Assembly: GCA_963600315.1 (NCBI GenBank)
Contig: CAVCAW010000069.1
Location: 1-14,194, forward strand
Reading direction: 5' to 3'
From: UBA6382 sp963600315
Lineage (GTDB): Bacteria > Bacteroidota > Bacteroidia > Bacteroidales > Bacteroidaceae
Length of the DNA: 14,194 nucleotides
Below, in pieces: positions 1 through 6,747 of this stretch. A model generated the notes under the pieces. It made no database searches. It saw nothing but the letters and a program-made list of their open reading frames with translations, and was not told the origin of the DNA. The position numbers and the translations under genes are program-made. Within the stretch, counting starts at the first letter, position 1, and every line of letters starts with the position of its first letter.

Positions 1-197
1 TGAAGTAGACATAAGATGGAAAGACAATGCCCTTATCCGAGGAGGTCTCACGGACATGATGAATAGTTGCCTTTACGAAAATCATGGAGTAAAGCCTGCC
101 GTGAGAAGTCAGCCGAGGTCATAGTAGTGCGGTGGTCGGTAACGCCACACGAAGGACCGAACCTAACAATTAAGCGATAGTAATTGAAACTTACCGT

Positions 198-1604
198 ATG
201 AAAGAACGAATGCAGAAAACATCAGCTTATGCTAATGACTGCCCTCAAAGAGAAAGGTCGGAAACCGAATGGTATGAGGGAGTGCAGACTTACATGTGGA
301 TGAGCGAAGACAACATCGTGGAAGTACCATTCGACAAGGAACACTTGTTGGAAGTAATCCTTAGTCCCTATAATCTCAACAAAGCCTACAAGGCAGTGAT
401 GAGGAATAAAGGGTGTGGCGGTATCGACAAGATGTCGTGCGAGCAACTGCTCCCGTGGCTCTTGGCCAATAAGGACGAACTGACACGTTCCTTGATGGAC
501 GGCACATACCGTCCAAACCCCGTCCGAAGGGTAGAGATACCCAAGGACAACGGCAAGAAGCGCTTGCTCGGCATACCTACCGTGGTAGACCGGCTTGTGC
601 AGCAAACCATCAACCAAGCACTGACTCCTATCTATGAACGCCAATTCTCCAAGACAAGTTACGGCTTCCGTCCGCAGAGAGGGTGTCACGATGCTCTGCG
701 AGGAGCGCAAAAGATAATCAACGAAGGCTACAAGTATGTAGTCGACCTCGACCTTGAGCGTTTCTTCGACACCGTGAGCCACAGCAAACTCATAGAAATC
801 CTCAGCCGTACGATAAAGGACGGTCGTGTGGTCAGTCTTATACACAAATATCTTCGGAGCGGAGTAATCAACAAAGGATTGTTTGAGGCGAGCGAGGAGG
901 GCACTCCGCAAGGAGGTCCGCTAAGTCCGCTGCTGAGCAATATCATGCTCAACGAATTGGACAAAGAACTCGAGCGCAGAGGGTTACCGTTTGTTCGTTA
1001 TGCCGACGACTCGATGATATTTTGCAAGTCCAAGAGGGCTGCATTGCGTGTGAAGGAGTCTATAACCCGATTCATTGAAGGGGAACTATACCTGAAAGTG
1101 AATAAGGAAAAGACCGTAGTGTCGTATGTGAAAGGTGTAAAATATCTTGGCTACTCCTTTTATGTGAGCAAGGGCAAATGCAGACTCACGGTACATCCGA
1201 AAGCCAAAGCGAAGATGAAATCCAAACTGAAAGAGTTGACAAGTCGCAGCAATGGTTGGGGGTATGCCAAGAGAAAGCAGAAACTCCGAGAATACATAAG
1301 AGGGTGGGTAGGGTACTATCACCTTGCCGACATGAAACGCTTTCTCCTCGAAACCGATGAGTGGCTGCGACGACGCATCCGCATGTGTATATGGAAGGCT
1401 TGGAAGAAAGTCAAAACCAAAGTGGCGAACCTCATCAAGTGTGGTATAAACAAATATCAAGCTTATGAATGGGGTAACACTCGCAAGAGTTATTGGCGCA
1501 CGGCTGATAGCCCTATCTTGAGCAGAGCAATCAGTAATGACAATCTGCGCAAAGCAGGGTATGCAACTTTAATCGGGGCATATCTCGAATGGCACCCAAA
1601 ATAG
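198..1604 (+). CDS. ltrA: Group II intron reverse transcriptase/maturase
   Basis: This multifunctional protein helps the intron RNA fold and splice, and copies it into DNA at a new site. It has 468 residues. The reverse transcriptase domain covers about 50-325 and contains VVDLDLERFFDTV (181-193), EGTPQGGPLSPLLSN (234-248) and the catalytic YADD (268-271), with both active-site aspartates intact. Domain X (maturase/thumb) covers about 335-460 and contains GWVGYYHLAD (369-378). The protein stops right after domain X (…YLEWHPK), so there is no C-terminal HNH endonuclease; such proteins are thought to use other sources of primer, such as replication forks. The start is ATG at 198; no Shine-Dalgarno is obvious. 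The stop is 2 nt before domain V, the normal position for an ORF in domain IV. No frameshift or stop interrupts it, so it may be active. Confidence 0.95.
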   Translation: MKERMQKTSAYANDCPQRERSETEWYEGVQTYMWMSEDNIVEVPFDKEHLLEVILSPYNLNKAYKAVMRNKGCGGIDKMSCEQLLPWLLANKDELTRSLMDGTYRPNPVRRVEIPKDNGKKRLLGIPTVVDRLVQQTINQALTPIYERQFSKTSYGFRPQRGCHDALRGAQKIINEGYKYVVDLDLERFFDTVSHSKLIEILSRTIKDGRVVSLIHKYLRSGVINKGLFEASEEGTPQGGPLSPLLSNIMLNELDKELERRGLPFVRYADDSMIFCKSKRAALRVKESITRFIEGELYLKVNKEKTVVSYVKGVKYLGYSFYVSKGKCRLTVHPKAKAKMKSKLKELTSRSNGWGYAKRKQKLREYIRGWVGYYHLADMKRFLLETDEWLRRRIRMCIWKAWKKVKTKVANLIKCGINKYQAYEWGNTRKSYWRTADSPILSRAISNDNLRKAGYATLIGAYLEWHPK

Positions 1605-1606
1605 GA

Positions 1607-1638
1607 ACCGCCGTATGCGGAACCGCACGTACGGTGGT
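1607..1638 (+). ncRNA. Group II intron domain V hairpin
   Basis: This is the catalytic hairpin of the intron. A nine-pair lower stem (1607-1615 with 1630-1638, including one G-U pair) is separated by the two-base CG bulge (1628-1629) from a four-pair upper stem (1616-1619 with 1624-1627) capped by a four-base loop. This shape, with the two-base bulge on the 3' side, is diagnostic of domain V. The region that normally carries the catalytic triad reads CGC instead of the more common AGC, a known variant in introns whose proteins lack an endonuclease. It looks intact. Confidence 0.88.
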
Positions 1639-1640
1639 GT

Positions 1641-1709
1641 GAGAGGTCGGTAGATGTGAAAGTAGGAGGCAAATGCCTTTTATGATTAGCATTTACCTCC
1701 TACTCGATT
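1641..1709 (+). ncRNA. Group II intron domain VI with branch-point A and intron 3' end
   Basis: In the canonical fold, GAGAGG (1641-1646) pairs with CCTACTC (1699-1705), leaving A1702 bulged as the lariat branch point. After a small internal loop, GGTAGATG (1649-1656) pairs with CATTTACC (1690-1697). The distal loop (1657-1689) is large and contains a second sequence, 1662-1675, that can pair with 1690-1703 instead. The two folds exclude each other. The intron should end near 1708-1709, after CTCGATT. Confidence 0.75.
1662..1703 (-). terminator. Candidate hairpin terminator for the efflux operon, inside intron domain VI
   Basis: Arms 1662-1675 and 1690-1703 are complementary over 14 positions with a single mismatch (1670/1695). 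Read on the minus strand, the hairpin lies just downstream of the permease stop codon and is followed by TTTC, a weak T tract. It could end transcription of the efflux operon coming through the intron in antisense. It overlaps domain VI, so its primary role may simply be intron structure. Confidence 0.3.
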
Positions 1710-1730
1710 GTATTAGCGCAGCGGTGGCGC

Positions 1731-2948
1731 TTATTCGTATCTGAGTGCTTCTATCGGGTCCATGGACGCTGCCTTGCGTGCGGGGAAGAAACCGAACAAG
1801 ATGCCGATTAGTGTACATACGGCGAAGCTGAGTATGATACTCCACACAGGAATGCTGACTGGAAGATTGAAGCTGGAGCAGACTAGGGTGCCTGCCCAAC
1901 CTACGATGATGCCGAGCAAACCGCCCGTGACGCTTATCATTATACTCTCAATGAGGAACTGACTGCTGATGTCGATACCTCTGGCTCCGACCGACATGCG
2001 CAAGCCTATCTCCTTGGTACGCTCTGTGACGCTCACGAGCATGATGTTCATGATGCCGATACCTGCCACGATTAGCGAGAATGCTGCTGCAACCACTAGG
2101 ATAATAGTAATGGAATCCATGGTGCTTGACATGGTTTCCATCATTTCTTGCTGCGAACGTATGGTGAAATCGTCGTCGTCGGCTGTCTTGAGCTTATGGC
2201 GTGTACGCAGCGTGGATGTCAACTCGTCGATAGCCTCGTCGGTCATCTCTTCGGTCAGTGCAGAGCAGTTGATGGAGGTGAAGAATGTCTGGGCAAGTAT
2301 GCGCTTCATCACTGTGGTGTAGGGGGCTATCATGACGTTGTCTTGGTCCATGCCCCATGAGTTGTAACCTTTGGACTTGAGCACTCCCACAATTCTGAAA
2401 GGAATAGACTTGAACCTTATGGTCTTGCCCACGGGGTCGCCACCGTTGGGGAACAACTCGTCGACGATAGTTTTGCCCACAAGGCACACCTTGGCACTCT
2501 TGCGTATGTCTTCTTCGGTAAAGCAGTCGCCACTCTCTACTACCCACTGCTTGATTTCAAGGTAGTCGGTAGTCTCGCCGTAGAGTGAGGTGGAGGTGTT
2601 GTTGGCACCATAGATAACCTGTCCTGAGGCTGTTACTTCTGGGCTGACATAGGTGACGTACTTCTTGTCTTGCAGAATGGCGTCGTAGTCCTCCTGTTTC
2701 AGCGTCTGCATCTCGGAAGGGTCTTGACGCACGCCACCGCGCATATCTGCTCCAGGGCGTATCATTATCAGGTTAGTACCCATCTGTGAGATGTTTTCGC
2801 GTACGCTCTGCTTCGACCCTTGACCTATGGCCATCATGATAATGACCGCTGCCACTCCGATAATGATGCCGAGCATCGACAGGAAGGATCGGAACTTGTT
2901 GCTGAAGATTGCCTTAAGGGCAACCTTGAAAAGATTTGTATAGTTCAT
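1731..2948 (-). CDS. MacB-like ABC transporter permease (FtsX family)
   Basis: Inner-membrane subunit of a tripartite exporter. It is a mechanotransmission-type permease that couples cytoplasmic ATP hydrolysis to movement of its large periplasmic domain. The 405 residues show the MacB order: TM1 at about 22-42 (SFLSMLGIIIGVAAV), a periplasmic MacB_PCD domain at 45-278, then three helices at about 280-305, 331-353 and 368-390. The FtsX signatures TERTKEIGLRMSVGA (308-322) and the C-terminal DPIEALRYE are present. In E. coli MacB the ATPase is fused to the N terminus; here it is a separate gene ending 2 nt upstream, so the two are surely translated together. It is the last gene of the operon. 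The substrate cannot be read from sequence: macrolides, lipopeptides, toxins and haem precursors are all known for the family. Confidence 0.93.
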   Translation of the reverse strand: MNYTNLFKVALKAIFSNKFRSFLSMLGIIIGVAAVIIMMAIGQGSKQSVRENISQMGTNLIMIRPGADMRGGVRQDPSEMQTLKQEDYDAILQDKKYVTYVSPEVTASGQVIYGANNTSTSLYGETTDYLEIKQWVVESGDCFTEEDIRKSAKVCLVGKTIVDELFPNGGDPVGKTIRFKSIPFRIVGVLKSKGYNSWGMDQDNVMIAPYTTVMKRILAQTFFTSINCSALTEEMTDEAIDELTSTLRTRHKLKTADDDDFTIRSQQEMMETMSSTMDSITIILVVAAAFSLIVAGIGIMNIMLVSVTERTKEIGLRMSVGARGIDISSQFLIESIMISVTGGLLGIIVGWAGTLVCSSFNLPVSIPVWSIILSFAVCTLIGILFGFFPARKAASMDPIEALRYE

Positions 2949-2950
2949 TA

Positions 2951-3712
2951 CTAGTCGTCTTGGTTAACCGGAAGGGCGGCGAGAGCCTCTGCCGCTGAAT
3001 GGATATTGTCGTTGATGACGTCTTCTCGTATTTTGCCATCGCGCAGCATGATGTTGCGGCTGGAGTAGAGGGCTATCTCGGGATTGTGGGTCACGAAGAT
3101 GATAGTTCGCCCTTCGGCATGAAGCTTTTGGAAGAGGACAAGCATCTCGAATGAAGTGCGAGTGTCAAGGTTACCTGTGGCTTCGTCTGCCAATATCACA
3201 GCGGGATTGTTGACTAGTGCGCGGGCTATAGCTACACGTTGCATTTGGCCACCACTCATCTGATTGCTCTTGTGGTTGAGTCGTCCTGCCAGTCCTACGG
3301 CTTTGAGAGCTTCAACAGCAGCTTCGCGACGTTGGCGAGCGCTGTATGCCGTGTTGTACATTAGTGGCAGTTCTACGTTCTCCACTGCAGTTGTTTTGGG
3401 CAACAAATTGTAGTTCTGGAATACGAAGCCTATCTTGCGGTTGCGCAAGACGGCGCGCTCGTTGCGTTTCATCTTTCTGACGGGTATTCCGTCGAGATAG
3501 TATTCGCCCTCAGTAGGTGTGTCAAGACAACCCAGCTGGTTGAGCAGTGTGGATTTTCCTGAACCTGACGTTCCCATGATGGTAACGAATTCTCCTTCAT
3601 ATATTTTGAAGGATATGCCACGCAGGGCATGTACCACCTCGTCGCCGACCTTGAAATTGCGCCTTACGTTGTCAAGTTCGATTACAACTTTCTTGTCGTT
3701 ATTATCGTTCAT
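2951..3712 (-). CDS. ABC transporter ATP-binding protein (MacB/LolD type)
   Basis: Cytoplasmic ATPase that drives the partner permease. The 253 residues contain every expected motif: Walker A GTSGSGKST (47-55), Q-loop Gln99 in FVFQNYNLLP, signature MSGGQ (152-156), Walker B VILADE with catalytic Glu177, D-loop GNLD, and H-loop His209 (FVTHNPE). Sequence and length match the MacB, LolD and FtsE group. After the core there is a short C-terminal tail (about 230-253) of no known function. It lies between the adaptor gene (48 nt upstream) and the permease gene (2 nt downstream). The start is ATG at 3712; no Shine-Dalgarno is seen, as is usual in Bacteroidetes. Confidence 0.95.
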   Translation of the reverse strand: MNDNNDKKVVIELDNVRRNFKVGDEVVHALRGISFKIYEGEFVTIMGTSGSGKSTLLNQLGCLDTPTEGEYYLDGIPVRKMKRNERAVLRNRKIGFVFQNYNLLPKTTAVENVELPLMYNTAYSARQRREAAVEALKAVGLAGRLNHKSNQMSGGQMQRVAIARALVNNPAVILADEATGNLDTRTSFEMLVLFQKLHAEGRTIIFVTHNPEIALYSSRNIMLRDGKIREDVINDNIHSAAEALAALPVNQDD

Positions 3713-3760
3713 CTTGATATTTCTGAAGTTTAGTCGCTAGCGTTTGGTCGCCAATATCTC

Positions 3761-4984
3761 TTATTTCTTCTTGTTGTTCTTGTTAGGTGGCGATGGCATG
3801 AACGGGTTGTTGCTCTGTTCGCTCTCTGAAGCTTCAGCGTTCATGACAAACTCCGTGATAACCTTTTGCCCCTTCTTTAGACCCGATACGATCTCCGTGA
3901 TGGTGCCGTTGGTAATGCCTGTGGTAACAGCTATCGCCTTGAACACATTGCCTTGCTTAGTCCACACTTTGTTGGCAGCCTTGACATCGCTGATGGTTTC
4001 GCCTGGTGCAAGCATTGCTTCGTTGGGGGTGAACTTGAGAGCTTTTGACGGTACTGCGCAAACTTGGTGTTTTTCAGAAGTGAGGATGGTCACGTTGGCT
4101 GTGAGTCCAGGTTTCAATTTAAGGTCGTCGTTGGGGGCAGAAATCACTACTTCGTAGGTGACCACGTTGCTCTCGGTGGTAGCCTCCTGGCGCACTTGTG
4201 TCACGCTGCCTTCAAACGTGTCGTCGGGGAAAGCATCGACGGTGAACTTCACGCGCTGTCCTACCTTCACGTTGCCTATGTCGGCTTCGTCGACATCAGC
4301 GATTACGCGCATGTCAGTAAGGTCTTTGGCTATAGTGAAGAGTGTAGGAGTGCTGAATGATGAAGCTACAGTTTGACCTTCTTCAACCTCTTTGCTCAAC
4401 ACAATGCCGTCTATAGGACTGGTGATAGTAGCATAGCCCAAGTTGGTAGTGGCTTTCTTGACGTTTTCAGCCTGGGTTAGTATTTGCTGCTTCTGCTGAT
4501 TGACACTTTGAAGAGCCTGCTTGTAACTCTTGAATGCTTGGTCGTAGGCGTCGTCGCTTATGAGTCCTTTATCGTGAAGGTTCTTCTGGCGGTTGTAGTT
4601 GTCCTTCTGATAGCTAAGTTCTGTCTCAAGGCTGCTCAGACTAGCTTTGGATGCTGCCAAGTTGGCCTTAGCACTGTTGAGCTCGCTAGTGAGGTTAGAT
4701 TTGTCGAGTTCGGCAATTACCTGTCCTGCCTTCACTACGCTATTGTAGTCAACATATAACTTGCTGACGATGCCGCTCACCTGTGTACCTACGTCCACTT
4801 TGGTTACAGGCTCGATGGTGCCCGTCGCTGTGACAGAGGTGCTTATGTCTGCTATCTCAGCCTCGGCAAAGTTATAGGACACTTTGAGATTTTCCTTTCC
4901 GCCAAGTGCAAACTTGCATATCAAGGCTATTGCCACAACGGCAACAACGATGCTGACGGCTTTTTGTTTTTTGTTCAGTTTCAT
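3761..4984 (-). CDS. MacA/HlyD-like periplasmic adaptor (membrane fusion protein)
   Basis: This subunit bridges the inner-membrane ABC transporter to the outer-membrane TolC-like channel. Its 407 residues begin with a single membrane anchor (about 9-28, after a Lys-rich start). Two lipoyl half-motifs follow (about 65-95 and 182-205), separated by a long helical coiled-coil hairpin (about 96-180, rich in Ala, Gln, Lys and Ser). Next come a beta-barrel (about 218-303) and a membrane-proximal domain (about 304-380). The tail (385-407) is polar and low in complexity, rich in Asn, Pro and Lys. Cys23 lies in the anchor, but the residue before it is Ile, so it is not a good lipobox. The gene lies 15 nt after the TolC-like gene and 48 nt before the ATPase gene. 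Confidence 0.93.
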   Translation of the reverse strand: MKLNKKQKAVSIVVAVVAIALICKFALGGKENLKVSYNFAEAEIADISTSVTATGTIEPVTKVDVGTQVSGIVSKLYVDYNSVVKAGQVIAELDKSNLTSELNSAKANLAASKASLSSLETELSYQKDNYNRQKNLHDKGLISDDAYDQAFKSYKQALQSVNQQKQQILTQAENVKKATTNLGYATITSPIDGIVLSKEVEEGQTVASSFSTPTLFTIAKDLTDMRVIADVDEADIGNVKVGQRVKFTVDAFPDDTFEGSVTQVRQEATTESNVVTYEVVISAPNDDLKLKPGLTANVTILTSEKHQVCAVPSKALKFTPNEAMLAPGETISDVKAANKVWTKQGNVFKAIAVTTGITNGTITEIVSGLKKGQKVITEFVMNAEASESEQSNNPFMPSPPNKNNKKK

Positions 4985-4999
4985 ATACGGTGTGATGTT

Positions 5000-6343
5000 T
5001 TATAAGTCAATTTTGTCATTTGCGTAGAAATTGAGCATACTCCTATTGTATGCCGTGAGATATTTGCTCTGCAGCACATCTTGCTTGGCATTGAGTAGTG
5101 AGGTGCGGGCGTTGAGAGTCTCGACTATGTTCATGGTGCCTATCTGTGCCTTTGTGTAGATGGCATCGTAGTTCTCTTTATTATAGTTGAGTTTCTCGAT
5201 TCCTGCAATATATTTCTGTTGGTTGTTATAGGCGTTTAGCCTGTAGTTGGCTATGGTGTAGTAGAGGTCTCTCGATGCGTCCTCTTTGTCGAGGTTAGCT
5301 ATGGTTTGTTCTATCTTGGCCTTGCGTGTGTTGGTTTTGTTCTTGCGCCCATCGAAAATGGGTACGCTGACAGTCAGACCTACCGAACCATCGAGGTTGT
5401 GCTTCATTTGCTCAAACCAACTGTTGTTGCTGCCGCTCGAGTGGTTGTCACCAAATCCTGCTGACATTGAGACGGTGGGCAGAAATCCAGCCCTTGCTAT
5501 CTTGTAGTTGAGTTCTGCCTCCTTGATACTAAGGTCGGCAGTCTTGATTTCAGGACGCTGGGCGAGGGCGTCGGTATAGACAGATTGTGTTTCAGGTATG
5601 GCTGCCAACGTCTGAGCATCGCTCACAGTAAGATCCGCAATGTCAAATTCTTCTCCAGAAGGTAGCGACAGCAGTTTTTTCAGCTGCAGAAGGTATTGGT
5701 CAATCTGTGTGGCAGAGTTAACGATGTCATATTTGCCGTTGGCCACGGTGGATTGGAGTTCCAGTAGTTCGTATTTGGCAATCTGTCCCTGGGCTAGCAA
5801 CTCTTGACCTCTACGATAGAGTACGCTGTCCTGTACTAGTAGCTCTTTGTTGACGGCGAGTGCTTCCTTTGTATACATTATGTTGATATAAAGCTGAACA
5901 ATCTGCTCCTTGATGGTGTTGATGTCGCTGGCGATTTTCAGTTCTGCCTCTTCATACTGCAGCTTGGCTGTCTTGATGTTGTTGGCGGTCTGGTTGCCGT
6001 TGTAGACTGTCCATGCTGCATTGATGCCGTAGCTGCCGTTGTGGGACGTCTTTTTGGCGCTGCTGGTCATTGCATTGCCATTGACGAAACCTGTTGTACC
6101 CTCCTGAAAGGGACGGTAAGTCACCGACTGGCTAGTGTTGGCCGAAAGAGTCGGCAGCCAGCTTGCTTTCTGCTGCTTGATGTTTTCTGCAGCGATGTCT
6201 GTCTGGGCTCTTGACTTCAGAATATCCACACTATGGTCGGTTGCATAGTTGATGCAGTCGTCCAAAGTCCATTTGCGCTGCTGTCCGTGCAACGATAAGG
6301 TGCACAGGAGTAAGCACAAAGCCCCTGCTGTTTTTCTTGTCAT
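5000..6343 (-). CDS. TolC-like outer membrane efflux protein
   Basis: Outer-membrane channel of the exporter. The 447 residues start with a signal peptide (basic MTRK, hydrophobic core to about residue 17, likely cleavage after LHG near residue 20). Two related outer-membrane-efflux repeats follow, at about 35-215 and 245-440, each with long amphipathic helices rich in Ala, Gln and Asn. Examples are WTLDDCINYATDHSVDI near the N terminus and NAYNNQQKY and LNARTSLLNAKQDVLQSKY near the C terminus. The protein forms a trimeric tunnel in the family. It is the first gene of the operon and faces gmd across about 400 bp. Having its own TolC gene first in the operon is common in Bacteroidales, unlike E. 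coli, where one unlinked tolC serves many pumps. Confidence 0.93.
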   Translation of the reverse strand: MTRKTAGALCLLLCTLSLHGQQRKWTLDDCINYATDHSVDILKSRAQTDIAAENIKQQKASWLPTLSANTSQSVTYRPFQEGTTGFVNGNAMTSSAKKTSHNGSYGINAAWTVYNGNQTANNIKTAKLQYEEAELKIASDINTIKEQIVQLYINIMYTKEALAVNKELLVQDSVLYRRGQELLAQGQIAKYELLELQSTVANGKYDIVNSATQIDQYLLQLKKLLSLPSGEEFDIADLTVSDAQTLAAIPETQSVYTDALAQRPEIKTADLSIKEAELNYKIARAGFLPTVSMSAGFGDNHSSGSNNSWFEQMKHNLDGSVGLTVSVPIFDGRKNKTNTRKAKIEQTIANLDKEDASRDLYYTIANYRLNAYNNQQKYIAGIEKLNYNKENYDAIYTKAQIGTMNIVETLNARTSLLNAKQDVLQSKYLTAYNRSMLNFYANDKIDL

Positions 6344-6371
6344 TTTAATGTGGTTGTGTAGTTTTGCGGTG

Positions 6372-6379
6372 CAAAATTA
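6372..6379 (-). promoter_or_regulatory. Candidate -7 box of the efflux operon promoter
   Basis: On the minus strand this reads TAATTTTG, an exact match to the Bacteroidetes primary sigma -7 consensus TAnnTTTG. It lies 28 bp before the TolC-like start codon. No good TTG or TTTG is found 19-21 bp upstream, so the -33 element is weak or absent. The box sits within a 13-nt sequence that also forms the core of the gmd promoter. Confidence 0.45.
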
Positions 6380-6384
6380 AACAA

Positions 6385-6690
6385 TGTTAGTTTGGTTACG
6401 TTAGTGGTTTAGTTAAATTAACAAACATTTCAATTGATTTAACGATAGCGGAAAATGAATTAATGAGCACTTTGTGGCAATTATTAGACAATACTGTGCC
6501 TTTATTTTGTTTAGTTTTACAATTGTTGACTTGTGTGTTTCTTTGTGAGTACGACCTGTTGTGTAAGATAAAGTACTGTTTCGACTGTCTTGAAGTTGTG
6601 GTTTGTAGTCAAACTTTACAAATATTTTGCATGCTATTTGTTTAGTGTGTAAAAAAAGATGAAGTTGGTGTAAATTATTCTGCGGTTAAA
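6385..6690. other. AT-rich divergent intergenic region, no gene seen
   Basis: About 300 bp between the two divergent promoters. The base composition is T-rich on the plus strand. An 11-bp palindrome GTTAAATTAAC (6412-6422) and a small hairpin, GTTTG-TAGT-CAAAC (6601-6614), are present. I see no convincing coding region: a 60-codon open frame at 6463-6645 encodes a Cys/Leu/Phe-rich peptide with no recognisable features. A regulator-binding region or small RNA is possible but unsupported. Confidence 0.5.
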
Positions 6691-6723
6691 TGTTGCGTTG
6701 TACCTGGTATTTGTTTAATTTTG
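6691..6723 (+). promoter_or_regulatory. gmd operon promoter (Bacteroidetes -33/-7 type)
   Basis: The -7 box is TAATTTTG (6716-6723) and the -33 element is TTG (6693-6695), with a 20-bp spacer, as expected for the Bacteroidetes primary sigma factor. Transcription would begin near 6728-6731, giving a leader of about 20 nt before the ATG at 6748. This supports translation from 6748, including the N-terminal helix-turn-helix domain, rather than from an internal ATG. Confidence 0.62.
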
Positions 6724-6733
6724 TGATTAAACA
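6712..6733. promoter_or_regulatory. Candidate operator: 22-bp dyad across the gmd -7 box
   Basis: TGTTTAAT (6712-6719) and ATTAAACA (6726-6733) are perfect inverted 8-mers separated by 6 bp. The dyad covers the -7 box and the likely transcription start, where a bound protein would block transcription. The gene it controls begins with a helix-turn-helix domain, so autoregulation is a natural hypothesis. Chance dyads are fairly common in AT-rich DNA. Confidence 0.4.
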
Positions 6734-6747
6734 GCAAAAGAAAATCT

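Larger units (their letters stand above)
1..1709 (+). mobile_element. Group II intron, 3' portion (5' end outside window)
   Basis: A self-splicing retroelement. Three parts are visible: structured RNA at 1-197, an intron-encoded reverse transcriptase at 198-1604, and domains V and VI at 1607-1709. The RNA upstream of the ORF includes a stretch around 105-165 (for example tcggt 136-140 pairing with accga 156-160) of the kind usually found just before maturase ORFs. The 5' boundary (a GUGYG-type start) is not in the window, so domain I is incomplete here. The 3' end is placed at about 1708-1709 because the bulged branch-point A at 1702 lies 7 nt before it, as expected for the family. The protein lacks an endonuclease domain, which fits ORF class C or D; I cannot decide between them. 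The intron points against the efflux operon and sits just past that operon's last stop codon. Confidence 0.9.

Noticed and set aside
222..911. Long open frame of 229 codons on the minus strand opposite the reverse transcriptase
   Set aside because: It lies wholly antisense to a protein with clear catalytic motifs, and its translation shows no domain.
1..1709. Insertion sequence or retron instead of a group II intron
   Set aside because: There is no transposase and no terminal inverted repeat; domain V and domain VI follow the ORF directly, and domain X is present.
6463..6645. Open frame of 60 codons in the divergent intergenic region
   Set aside because: No ribosome binding signal, promoter box or recognisable motif; the peptide is Cys/Leu/Phe-rich, as expected from T-rich noncoding DNA.
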